From positions 2,714,001-2,778,000 of the forward strand of contig NC_016940.1 of assembly GCF_000250635.1 (NCBI RefSeq): a DNA stretch of 64,000 nucleotides, given 5' to 3'. Under the pieces are notes generated by a model. The model worked only from the letters and a program-made list of their open reading frames with translations, did not search any database and was not told where the DNA came from. The translations under genes were made by a program, and so were the position numbers. Each line of letters starts with the position of its first letter. Positions within the stretch are counted from its first letter, which is position 1. Shown here piece by piece: positions 41,867-53,500 of this stretch. The stretch comes from Saprospira grandis str. Lewin. GTDB taxonomy: Bacteria > Bacteroidota > Bacteroidia > Chitinophagales > Saprospiraceae.

Positions 41867-42625
41867 ATGAAACGAATCAGTAAAAATGAGCTGAAGGCCA
41901 TTAAGAGCTTGCAGCAGAAAAAACAGCGCGATTTGCAAGGGCGTTTTGTGGTAGAGGGAGAAAAAATTGTGCGAGAATTGCTTTTGCAAGACCGTTTTGA
42001 GGTAGAGGGCTTGATGGGCATTGAAGAATATTGGGCCGAACTGCCCTTTGAGGATTGGGCGCAGGAGCCCGAGCAATATGGATTGAGCGGAAAGGAGCTG
42101 GAGCGGATGTCGGGCCTCAAGCAAGCCAATAAGGTGCTGGCGGTGGTGGCCAAAAGAGAAGCCCCCCCAATTGAGGGCCTGGAGCAAGGCCTGTCTTTGG
42201 TCTTGGACCGCCTGCAAAATCCAGGGAATTTGGGGACCATTATCCGCATGGCCGATTGGTTTGGGGTGAAAAATATTTTTTGTAGCCCCGATTGTGTAGA
42301 CCTTTACAACCCCAAAGTGATTCAGGCGAGTATGGGAAGTTTTTTGCGGGTGAATGTACATTATGTAGACTTGAATCAATTATTTGAGGATTGGGCCGAT
42401 TTGCCCCGCTATGGTGCGCTTTTGTCGGGCGAAAATGTTTATGATACCCCCTTGAAAAAAGGCGCCTTCCTATTGATTGGAAATGAGAGCCAAGGTTTAT
42501 CGGAGGAGCTACAGGCGCAATTGACTACCGCCCTGAGCATACCGAAATTTGGCGGGGCCGAGTCTTTAAATGCCGCCGTAGCCACCGGAATCTTATTAGG
42601 AGAATTTGCTGTTCGTCAGCTTTAA
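41867..42625 (+). CDS. SpoU/TrmH-family RNA 2'-O-methyltransferase
   Basis: SAM-dependent RNA ribose methyltransferase with a trefoil knot, 252 residues. An N-terminal substrate-binding domain (RFVVEGEKIVRELL) precedes motif 1, NPGNLGTIIRMADWFG (118-133), motif 2, LLIGNESQGLSEE (203-214), and motif 3, IPKFGGAESLNAAVATGIL (225-243). The conserved Asn118, Arg127, Glu207 and Asn235 are visible. In motif 3 the usual IPM/IPI is IPK here. The target rRNA or tRNA site cannot be told. The gene starts 17 bases after repeat copy 15 and is 12 bases upstream of the DUF819 gene, so they are probably one transcription unit. Confidence 0.92.
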   Translation: MKRISKNELKAIKSLQQKKQRDLQGRFVVEGEKIVRELLLQDRFEVEGLMGIEEYWAELPFEDWAQEPEQYGLSGKELERMSGLKQANKVLAVVAKREAPPIEGLEQGLSLVLDRLQNPGNLGTIIRMADWFGVKNIFCSPDCVDLYNPKVIQASMGSFLRVNVHYVDLNQLFEDWADLPRYGALLSGENVYDTPLKKGAFLLIGNESQGLSEELQAQLTTALSIPKFGGAESLNAAVATGILLGEFAVRQL

Positions 42626-42637
42626 TGGAAAAGAAAA

Positions 42638-44038
42638 ATGGAACCGATATTTACGAATGAGGCCGTTGTTTTGGGCCTGCTGATTGTCGTTTTAGGGGCA
42701 GTCTTTTTTACCGAAAAGCTAGAAAGCAAGGGCTGGAAACGCTTTTATACTTTTGTGCCCTCCTTGTTGCTCTGCTATTTTATTCCCGCTTTTTTGCATT
42801 ATCCACTAGGCCTAATTGCCCCGCATTATTTTGAGCAGGAGCCGCTGGAGGCTGTATTAAAGGCAGCAGAAATTGCCCCTCCCGAGGGTTGGGGAAGCTG
42901 GACCTATGAGGCCGTGAAAACTTGGCTGGAAGAAAAAACCAATTTGGAAGAATCGGCCTATATGGCCACGGCCAAGCATTCCAATTTGTACTTTATGGCC
43001 TCTCGCTACCTCTTGCCCGTTAGTTTGATTTTACTTTGCCTAAGTATTGATATTAAGGGACTTATTAATTTGGGGCCCAAGGCCTTAATTATGTTTTTTG
43101 CGGCTAGTGTAGGAATCATTTTGGGCGGCCCCGCGGCCTTATTACTCAGCAGCTATATTGCCCCCGGCTTGGTCGATATGAGCCCCGACGAGCTCTGGAG
43201 AGGATTGTCTACGGTGGCGGGAAGCTGGATTGGCGGCGGCGCCAACCAAACGGCCATGAAAGAGGTCTTTGAGGTGCCCGATAACATCTTTGCCGCCATG
43301 ATTGTGGTCGATGTGATTGTGGCCAATATCTGGATGGGCTTTTTGCTCTATGGCGTCAAGATTTCAGATAAGGTAGATCGCTGGCTCAAGGCCGATTCTT
43401 CGGCCATTAAGGAATTGGAAGAGCGAGTGAGCGATTACCGAATGAGTGTGGCCAAAATGCCAAGCACCTACAGCCTATTTATTATGGCAGCCGTGGGCTT
43501 TGGCGGCCTAGCCTTGGCGCATGCCGGGTCGGATTGGATCGTTCCGCTATTGAAACCTTTTGAGAAAACACTGAATGAAATTGGCCTGAGCTCTTTGCTT
43601 TCGGCCTTCTTCTGGCTGATCGTTTTGGCCACCACCTACGGCCTAGTGCTCTCCTTTACGCCCGCCCGAAAACTAGAGGGCTTGGGCGCTAGCCGCTGGG
43701 GATCCTTGTTCATTTATATTTTGGTGGCCACCATCGGCATGAAAATGAACCTAGGCGAAGTGGTTAAAAACCTCGGTCTTTTTGCTATTGGCATTTGCTG
43801 GATGCTCGTGCATGTGGGCATTTTGCTATTGGTCGCCAAACTCATCCGCGCGCCCTTTTTCTTTGTGGCCGTGGGCAGCCAAGCCAATGTTGGGGGCGCT
43901 GCTTCTGCCCCTGTTGTGGCCTCTGCTTTTAGTCCCGCCTTGGCGCCAGTAGGCGTACTGATGGCCGTTTTGGGCTATGCCTTAGGTACCTATGGAGCCA
44001 TTATTTGTGCCCTAATGATGAAGGCTATTGCTAGCTGA
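42638..44038 (+). CDS. DUF819-family integral membrane protein
   Basis: Polytopic inner-membrane protein of 466 residues with about ten or eleven hydrophobic segments. Family-like stretches include GSWIGGGANQTAMKEVFEVP, MIVVDVIVANIWMGFLLYG and the late VGSQANVGGAASAPVVASAF, a Gly/Ala-rich re-entrant-like motif seen in DUF819 (YjcL-type) proteins. It resembles sodium-linked transporter folds, but the substrate is unknown. A soluble loop follows the second helix (EAVLKAAEIAPPEGWGSWTY). A strong terminator ends the unit. Confidence 0.87.
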   Translation: MEPIFTNEAVVLGLLIVVLGAVFFTEKLESKGWKRFYTFVPSLLLCYFIPAFLHYPLGLIAPHYFEQEPLEAVLKAAEIAPPEGWGSWTYEAVKTWLEEKTNLEESAYMATAKHSNLYFMASRYLLPVSLILLCLSIDIKGLINLGPKALIMFFAASVGIILGGPAALLLSSYIAPGLVDMSPDELWRGLSTVAGSWIGGGANQTAMKEVFEVPDNIFAAMIVVDVIVANIWMGFLLYGVKISDKVDRWLKADSSAIKELEERVSDYRMSVAKMPSTYSLFIMAAVGFGGLALAHAGSDWIVPLLKPFEKTLNEIGLSSLLSAFFWLIVLATTYGLVLSFTPARKLEGLGASRWGSLFIYILVATIGMKMNLGEVVKNLGLFAIGICWMLVHVGILLLVAKLIRAPFFFVAVGSQANVGGAASAPVVASAFSPALAPVGVLMAVLGYALGTYGAIICALMMKAIAS

Positions 44039-44060
44039 TAAGTTAAGCGCTCAATAAATG

Positions 44061-44099
44061 AATCCCTCTTTAGTAGAATAGCTAGAGAGGGATTTTTTT
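44061..44099 (+). terminator. terminator of the methyltransferase-DUF819 unit
   Basis: AATCCCTCTTTAG and CTAGAGAGGGATT-type arms form a 12-bp stem followed by seven T residues that pass directly into the GGGG of repeat copy 16. Confidence 0.9.
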
Positions 44100-44223
44100 G
44101 GGGCCTCCGCTGCGGCCTGCGGCCTTGCGGCGCTACGTTTCGGGGCTCGCAGGTCTGCTCGGCCCTTCGGCAGCAAGCTGCCTCGGTCTGCGGCTGCGCC
44201 GCCCCCCTTCACATCGCTAGGCC
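44100..44223 (+). repeat. GC-rich modular element, class I, copy 16
   Basis: TTTTTTTGGGGCCTCCGCTG ... CACATCGCTAGGCC with core GCAGGTCTGCTCGGCCCT and hairpins GGCAGCAAGCTGCC and GCGGCTGCGCCGC. It is fused to the T-tract of the preceding terminator. Confidence 0.87.
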
Positions 44224-44481
44224 AGGGCAGAACGGCCCACTCAGGGCATTTTTGTCTCCCCAAAATAGCCCTAAGAACATCAGGAGATTATAAAAAAATA
44301 AAAACCTAAACGTTAAAACTCGATAAAAAGCAAGGGAAAAAGCGGATAAAAAATATACAAAATAGGCAAATGTTGCGTTCTGAAGTTAAGCCAAAGTCAA
44401 GCCAGTGCTATCAAAAGCTTAAGGCCAAGCCGCCTAAACTGTTAAGGTTTTTATAAGCCTAGATTGAATGTTAGCTGAATT
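44224..44481. other. AT-rich upstream region of the giant adhesin gene, no gene seen
   Basis: About 250 bases rich in A and T with no convincing reading frame, between repeat copy 16 and the adhesin promoter. It could hold regulatory sites. No clear inverted repeat longer than 8 bp was noticed. Confidence 0.4.
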
Positions 44482-44514
44482 TTTGGGCCTATGCCCAAAT
44501 ATCAACTACTTTTG
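44482..44514 (+). promoter_or_regulatory. Bacteroidota promoter of the giant adhesin gene
   Basis: TTTG at 44482-44485, a 21-base spacer and TACTTTTG at 44507-44514, giving a leader of about 70 bases. Confidence 0.65.
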
Positions 44515-44588
44515 GCCAAAATTACAAAAGAAAAGTACAGAATCAGCCTTGGAAAACTGATTTTATTTTAAAATCAAAAGCAACTTAA

Positions 44589-47500
44589 ATGAGCTCCCCT
44601 TTACGATTAGTTTTTCGGTATTTTGCCGTTATGCTTCTCAGCCTGTTTTGCCTGCCTCAACTCTATGCCTCGCATGGAGTAGCGGTAGACTTAACCTATG
44701 AATGCATTGACCCCGCTGTGGGCCAATACCAATTTACTTTGGTCTATTATCGAGATTGCGACGGAATTACGCCCTCGGCAACCTCTCTTTCTGTTTCAGG
44801 AGGAAATGGCTGTGGGGTAACCACTAATATTACCCTTTCGCAGGTCTCCGTAACGGACCAATCACAACTTTGCGATCCTTCTACTTCTAGCTGTAATGGC
44901 GGTAGCCAACCCGGGGTAGAGCAGTATATCTATCAAGGGGTAGCCACAATTGGTACCGGTTGCTCTAACCTAGTGGTTAGCTTTAGCGAATGCTGCCGAA
45001 CTTCGGCCATCACTAACCTGAGTAGCACCGGAACCACTTATGTAGAAACGGTCATTAACTCGAACCACCCTCAATGGGGCGCACCTTGTAATAGTAGTCC
45101 CCAGTTTGGTCGGATTCCCGTACTTTATACCTGTGCCGGACAGCCCGCTTTTTATAGCCATGACGCCCAAGATCCCGATGGAGACTCTTTGGTGTTTTCT
45201 ATTTCTGAACCCCTAGATGGGGCCTCTAGTAGTATTGCCTATAGCGCTGGATTTACCGCTACAGAGCCTTTTTGTACGAATAATACCTTTACGCTAGATC
45301 CTAGTACCGGGCAAATCGCCTTTACCCCCTGTGCCAACCAATCACAGTATGCTGTAGTCGGTTTTACCATTGAGGAGTACCGCAATGGCGTGCTCATCAA
45401 TACTAGCCGAAGAGAGGTGGTTATTGTGGTCCTTAATAACTGTACAAATACTTCTTCTCAAATAGATAGCTTCACCGTAAACCAAGGCGTTTTAGATACT
45501 ACAGGACTAGTAACTGCCATCAATGTTTGTGGAGGTAACCAATTGGACCTCTGCCTCAATGTTTCGGATCCTGATATTGCTGACTCTTTGTCGATTAGCT
45601 CTAATATTGGTAACATTATCCCCGGAGCTACTTATACGGTCACCTATCCTACGGCCAACTTTAATGAGGCTACTGTTTGCTTTACAATTCCTACGGATAG
45701 TGTAGCGACAGGCTCCTATACCTTTGTCACCTTTATAGAAGATAATGCTTGCCCCATTTCGGCACAACAGGCTATCTCTTATAGACTGGACCTGGAAAAT
45801 CTTCAGCTGGAGTTAAGTAAAGAGTTTATCTGCCCCAATAGCATAGATACGATTCAGCTAGAAGCGCTGGGCTTTGGTGGGGCTGCAGCTCCAGGGACCT
45901 ACTCCTGGTCGCCAGCCGCCCTCTTCGATAACCCCAATGTGCATAATCCTACAGCTTATGTCCTCGACACTGTAGACCTAATTTGTACCTATACCGATGG
46001 CTCTTGTGTTCAACATGATACCGTAGATGTAAGCGCTCCTTTCCCAGCAGTAATTAACCCCATTCCAGATGTAACAATTTGTAATGGAAACTCGGCTCAG
46101 GTCTTCGCTTCTGTACAACCTGGACCTGGACCACAGACCTTTACACTTAGCGGAACGGCAACCATTCAGCCAGACTCTATTCTCGATATTCCAATTACTA
46201 CTTCAGGAATCGCTCCTGTAGATATTCTCTCTACCTCTATTCAGTCTGTCTGCCTAGATATGACTTGCGGAAACGGTTTTGTCCGTGACCTCAACCTTTT
46301 CTTGATTTCTCCTACCGGCTGTATCTTACCCCTAATGAGTGGCCAAGGTGGAATTAACGATAGAGGATTAACTGGAGCTTGTTTTACCCCAGATGCTACA
46401 CAGGCAATCACGGCTTATAGCACGCCCTTTTCTGATATTCCTAATAATGCAGACTTTATTCCCGTTGGCGCAAATGGCTTTGGAGGACTCAATGGCTGCG
46501 CAGCCAATGGACAATGGGTTTTGCGGATTCAACATAATCTTGCCCCTAGTTTGGGTGGGGTACCTTGTACCGTAACCAACTGGAGCATTACCTTTAATGA
46601 CCAATCTGCAGCTAGCTTTTATTGGTCACCTAACTATAATATTAGCTGTACAAATTGTGACAGTAGCATTATTTCTCCAACTGTAGACACGCAGTACCAG
46701 GTGATTGCTCAAAATACATTTGGCTGTAGCGATACAACGAACTTTAATGCTGTAATTGATACCGCTTATCCAGCACCAATTATTGTTTGTGATTCGGTAA
46801 CAGCTACAGATGTCTATTTCTCTTGGCAGCCTATTTTTGGCTCAGGAGGATATAGCATTAGCGTTAATGGTGGCCCCGCTTTTAATCAGGCCGTTACGAA
46901 TACAACCTATTCGGTAGGAGGACTCACTCCTGGACAATGTGTAGACTTAACCATTTATGCCCTTTCTGGAGGAAGTTGCGCAGATGGACCTTCGACTACA
47001 CATTCTTGCTGTGCCTCTGGCTGTATTAACCCTATTACTTCTAGTACCGCAACTAGCTGTAATGGAACTGCCGATGGTTCTGCAACTGTAGCCCTGGCTT
47101 TTGCTACGCCCCCCATTGTTTATCAGTGGGATGCCAATGCCGCATCGCAAACAACAGCAACGGCAACTAACCTAGCCGCAGGAACCTATACTGTGACCAT
47201 TTCTGAAGCAACGGGCTGTACCGCAACCGCAACCGTAACGGTATCAGAACCTACAGTCTTGCAACTGAGCAATACGATTAGTTCAGACTATAATGGCCAA
47301 AATATTTCTTGTGTAGGCGCAGCCGATGGAGAATTGACTGCCGCCGCCACCGGAGGAACCTCGCCCTATAGCTATCTCTGGCCCGATGGCCAAACTACAG
47401 CTGTAGCTACAGGCTTGGCCGCAGGCACTTATTGTGTAACGGTCACCGATAATAATGGCTGTACCGCTACCGCTTGTGAAACGCTTACAGATCCTAGCGC

Positions 47501-50500
47501 GATTACTGCTACTAGCTCAACTACAGATGTAAATTGCTTTGGCGGAGCCGATGGTACGGCAACCGTTGTCGCTTCTGGTGGAACTGTAGCCGTTGATTAT
47601 ACTTATAGCTGGAGTACAACGCCAACTCAGACTACCGCTACGGCCACCGGCCTTAGCGCTGGAACTTATACCGTGACCATTACAGATGATAATAACTGTA
47701 GCATTACAGAAAGTAGTACGGTGATTGAGCCAACGGCAACAGTGACCGCTACGGCTGCAGTCACTTCTAACTATAATGGCCAAGATATTAGTTGCGCAGG
47801 CAACTGCGATGGCGAAGCAGAAGTCTTCCCTGTCGGGGGAACGCCCGCCGCCGCTGGTTATCTATACCTCTGGCCTGATGGCCAAACTACGGCTATCGCC
47901 ACAAATCTCTGTGCAGGTACTTATGCCGTAACAGTTACCGATAGCTTAGGCTGCTCAGCTGTAGCTAGCGTAACGGTAAATGAACCACTGCCGCTATTGT
48001 CCACTATGCAGGCGAGTACAGATGTAAGCTGTAATGCAGGATCTGATGGTGCAGCTACGGTTAGTGCTACAGATGGAACTGCTCCTTACACCTATAGCTG
48101 GAGCGATGCTGCAGCACAAACGACCGCAACGGCAAGCAACCTAGTTGCAGGACAATATTTTGTCACTGTTGAAGATGCCAATGGTTGCCAAACTCTAGAT
48201 TCTGTAGTCATCAATGAACCCACTGCAGTAACCGTTTCTTTGGCCGTTAGCTCTAACTATAATGGTCAAGATGTTAGCTGTAACGGAAGTAGCGATGGAG
48301 AAGCTATTGCTACCGCTACTGGAGGATCAGGCGGATATACCTACCTTTGGGATGCCAACACAGGTAACCAAACAACTGCTAGCGCCACCTCATTAGCCGC
48401 TAATATCTCTTACTGTGTAACAGTTACTGATGTCAATGGCTGTACGGCTACAAGTTGTATTACACTGACTGAGCCTACGGGGCTTTCGGCTACTAGCTCA
48501 ACTACGGATGTAAATTGCTTTGGTGGAGCCGATGGTACCGCAACCGTTGTCGCCTCTGGTGGAACGGTAGCTACTGATTATACTTATAGCTGGAGCACAA
48601 CGCCAGCTCAGTCTACCGCTACGGCTACTGGCCTTAGTGCTGGAACTTATACGGTAACTATTACAGATGATAATGGCTGTAATATTACAGAAACAGTCAC
48701 TGTAGTAGAACCCGCCGCTGCGCTAAGCTTAACCGCAGGAGTAATCTCTAACTATAATGGCCAAGATATTAGCTGCGCAGGCAACTGTGATGGCGAAGTA
48801 GAGGCCCTACCCACAGGTGGAACACCATCTGCTGCTGGTTATCTATACCTCTGGCCTGATGGCCAAACTACGGCTATTGCCACGAACCTCTGTGCGGGCA
48901 CTTATGCCGTAACAGTTACCGATAGCTTAGGCTGCTCAGCTGTAGCTAGCGTAACGGTAAATGAACCACTGCCGCTATTGTCCACTATGCAGGCGAGTAC
49001 AGATGTAAGCTGTAATGCAGGAAATAATGGTGCCGCTACGGTTAGTGCAACAGATGGAACAGCTCCTTACACCTATAGCTGGAGCGATGCTGCAGCACAA
49101 ACGACCGCAACTGCAAGCAACCTAGCAGCAGGACAATATTTTGTCACAGTTGAAGATGCCAATGGTTGCCAAACCCTAGATTCTGTAGTCATCAATGAAC
49201 CCACTGCCGTAACAGTTTCTTTGGCCGTTAGCTCTAACTATAATGGTCAAGATGTTAGCTGTAACGGAAGTAGCGATGGAGAAGCGATTGCTACCGCCAC
49301 TGGCGGATCAGGTGGATATACCTACCTTTGGGATGCTAACACGGGCAACCAAACAACTGCTAGCGCTACTTCACTAGCTGCTAATACCTCTTATTGTGTA
49401 ACAGTCACTGATGTCAATGGCTGTACCGCTACAAATTGTATTACACTAACAGAGCCTGTGGCGCTTTCTGCTACTAGCTCAACTACAGATGCTCTTTGTT
49501 TTGGCGGAGCTGATGGTACGGCAACCGTTGTCGCTTCTGGTGGAACGGCAGCTGTTGATTATACCTATAACTGGAGCACAAGCCCCGCACAAACAACAGC
49601 TACGGCCACTGGCCTTAGCGCTGGAACTTATACAGTAACTATTACAGATGACAATGGCTGTAATATTATAGAAACAGCCACGGTAGGGGAACCTGCCACT
49701 GCTGTTAGTGCAACTACAAGCACAACCGATGCACTCTGCTTTGGTAGTGCAGATGGAACCGCAACGGTTCTTCCTACAGGGGGGACTGGACCTTATACTT
49801 ATCTCTGGGATGCCGCTGCAGGAAGCCAAACTACGGCTACCGCAACCGGATTAGTCGCTGGAAATTATTGCGTGACGGTAACTGATGTGCAAGGCTGTAC
49901 CTTTAGTATCTGCGAAACTGTAGCAGATGGCATTGCTATTCAGTTGGCTGCAACAACTAGCCCAGCACTCTGCTTTGGTAGTGCTGACGGTAGCGCAACG
50001 GTAACGGCTACAGGAGGCGCTACAGGATATACTTATCTCTGGTCTGCTATGGGCCAAACCACTGCTACGGCTACTGGTCTAGTTGCTGGCCAACATACCG
50101 TGACGGTAACAGATGCTAATGGCTGCGCTGTAGATACTACCGTAACGGTTAACCAACCTACCGCACTAACCACTCCTATCTTTAATAGCAGTACAATTAG
50201 CTGTAATGGGTTGACGGATGGAACAGCTACGGTGAGCACCTCTGGCGGAACCGCTCCTTATACTTACCTTTGGGAGAATGGCCAGACTACCGCTACGGCT
50301 ACTGCCTTAGCTGCAGGGATGGAGTCCGTAACGATTACCGATGCCAATGGTTGCTTTATTATTGACAGTGTCAATATTATAGAGCCAACAGCTGTAGTCT
50401 CTACACTAGTTACCGACTCTATTAGCTGTTATGGCCTTAATGATGGTCAAATTACCGCAACAACAACAGGTGGACAGCCTCCTTATACCTATAACTGGTC

Positions 50501-53500
50501 TAATGGGCAGTCTGGCTTCCAAATTAGCAATTTGCTTACTGGTCCTTATGATGTGACAGTAACTGATGCCAATGGTTGTTCTGTTACCCTTAGCACTTTT
50601 GTAGGCGAACCCGCTTCGGCTGTGGTGGTCAATATTATTAACCCTGTTAATCCTATTTGTGCTGGAGATAGTGATGGTGAAATGACTGCCGACGCTTTGG
50701 GTGGCACCCCTAACTATACCTTTATCTGGTCTGATGGACAAACTACAGCTACTGCCGATGGTTTAGCGCCAGGTACATATGCAGTGACGGCAACGGATGC
50801 TAGAGGATGTACTTCTTCGGCTTCTGCAACAATTACGGCACCTTCAGCAATTGTGCTCAACGTTCAACAATACTCGAACTATAACGGCGCAGCAATTAGC
50901 TGCCCTGGTGCAGCAGATGGAGCAGCTCAGGTCACCGCTAGTGGTGGAGTTGCCCCTTATACTTATGCTTGGTCTGGGGCCCAAGCTCAAAATGGTACAA
51001 TTGCTAGCAACTTGGCGGCAGGGACTTATGCCGTAACGGTAACGGATGCTTCTGGCTGTACCGCTATTGATAGCATCAGCTTAGTTGATCCAGTACCTTT
51101 GGATGCGACAATCCAGCAAGTGAATGTATTCTGTGCCAATGATTGCGATGGCCAAATTATCGCTACCGCCGTATCTGGAACGGGTACTTTGGGCGTAAAT
51201 GGCTATGAATACCGCATTTTAGGTCCTGGCCAAACAGGCAATGTGTTTAGCAGCAATAATAACTTTACGGGTCTCTGCGCAGGGACCTACACCGTAGAGG
51301 TCCGAGATGGAAACAACTGTGTATTGCCCATTTCGGTAACGATTACGGAGCCCACGGCCATTCAGTTGAGCCTAAGCGATACGGATGTATCTTGTGCAGG
51401 GGGAAGCGATGGAACGGCTAGCGTAAGCGCTAGCGGTGGAACGCCTCCTTATAGTTACAACTGGGATAATGGTATGACGGGCACCACTATTACGGGCCTA
51501 ATGGCCGGTACTTATGAGGTGACGGTCACGGATGCCAATGGTTGTGATATGGTATCTACTACAGAAGTAGAAGAGCCCGCAGCCCTAACGGCTAGCATGA
51601 GCGCCAATGCACCTAGCTGCAACGGAAGTACAGATGGTAATGCTACAGTAAGCGTACAAGGTGGAACAACGCCTTACACTTACTTCTGGTCAGATGGCCA
51701 AGGAACGGCGACTGCAGTAGGGCTATCGGCAGGAACGCATAGCGTGACGATAACCGATGCCAATGCATGTGAGCTGGTAGAAAGTATTGTGATCGGCGAG
51801 CCTAGCTTGTTGACTACAACGATTACGACAAATACAGCCGCCTGTGCTGGAGCGAATAGCGGTAGCGCTACGGCAGTTCCCACAGGAGGAACCGCCCCTT
51901 ATACTTACCTTTGGTCGGATGGACAAACTACAGCTACTGCAATGAACCTAGCGCCAGGCGCTTACTCAGTGGTAGTAGTGGATAGCCAAGGTTGTTCTGT
52001 AACAGAACAAGTTTTGCTACAAAATCCAGATCCTGTAGTATTGAGCTTTGTATCGAGCAGTAACCCTAGCTGTAATGGCGATCAAGATGGAACGGCTACA
52101 GTAGTGGCTAGCGGAGGGACTGCCCCTTATACTTATCTCTGGCCCAATGGCGAGACCACAGCGATGGCAACAAGCCTAGGCGCTGGCATAAATACAGTGA
52201 CGGCAACAGATGCCAATGGCTGTAGCACGACCTTGGATGTCAATATGGTAGAACCTGCGGCCCTAGTCGTCGATACGATTCGGATGACGGCGGTGAACTG
52301 TAAAGGGGGAGCCGATGGAACGGCCACGGTCTTCTTGAGTGGCGGAACCCTACCATACAGCTTTGCTTGGTCCAACGGAATGACTGGCCAAAGTATTAGC
52401 GGTTTGGCCGCAGGTACTTATGTGGTCAGCGTAACGGATGCGAATGGTTGTGTGACCAACAGTCAGATTATTGTGAGTGAACCCGCTAGTGAGCTAGTGG
52501 CGACCCTAAATACTGCGGATGCGCTTTGCTTTGGTGGAGCTTCTGGTCAAATTACGGCCATTGTGAGTGGTGGAACGCCAAACAGCAATGGAGACTATAC
52601 TTATGCTTGGTCGAATGGAGCGAGTACGGATGTAAATTCGAACTTGACAGTAGGCAGCTATAGTGTGACGATTACAGATGCGAACGGCTGTTCTCTGGTC
52701 CGTTCGGCAACAGTAAATGAAAGCTCAGGAATCAGTAGCCAAATTGTGAATGTAACCGATGCTAGCTGTAGCGGCAGCGCAGATGGAAGCGCTCAGGTGA
52801 TGGCTTCTGGTGGAACAGGAACTCTAAGCTATCAGTGGTCAGATCCTTTGGGTCAGACGACGAATGTAGCGACTGGCCTTTCTGCAGGCACTTATTATGT
52901 GAGTGTAACCGACCTTAATGGCTGTACGCAGGTAGATACGGCAGTAGTAGACGAGGCCTTGGCCTTGAGCATTACGGTAGCGATTGATGATGTAGATTGC
53001 TATGGGGCTTCTACGGGTTCGATTAGCATTACGAACTCGAATGAGCCTTTGCAGGCGAGTTACTGGAGCAATGGAGTTGTGGGCACAAGCATTACGGCTG
53101 TAGCTGCTGGCCAATATGGCGTGGTGGTCCAATCGATTAGTGGCTGTGTGGATAGCTTTAGCTACCAAGTGGGTCAGCCTGCGGAACTAGAGTTGAGCTT
53201 GAACCAAGTTCGCGCGGTAGATTGCTACAACAACAGTACAGGAGCATTGGGCTCTACGGTAGCTGGAGGAACTTCGCCTTACAGTTATCTATGGTCCAAT
53301 GGGGTGGTAACGCCTAGTTTGGATAGCATAGCGGCAGGCAACTATACGCTTAATGTGGAAGATGCTAACGGATGTAAGGTAGATACGAGCATTAGCTTGG
53401 CGAATCCGACGGAAGTAGGTATTGGCAACCTCAATATCACAGGCGTGGCCTGTGTGGGCGATGCGAACGGAAGCATTCAGTTGGATGGAACGGGCGGATC

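Noticed and set aside
42638-44038. Assignment of the DUF819 protein to a named sodium/substrate transporter
   Set aside because: The sequence supports only the family; no substrate-defining residues are known to me.
47000-53400. Minus-strand frames across the adhesin repeats
   Set aside because: They are repeat-driven shadows with no signal peptide or family pattern; the plus-strand frame is continuous for 3209 codons.
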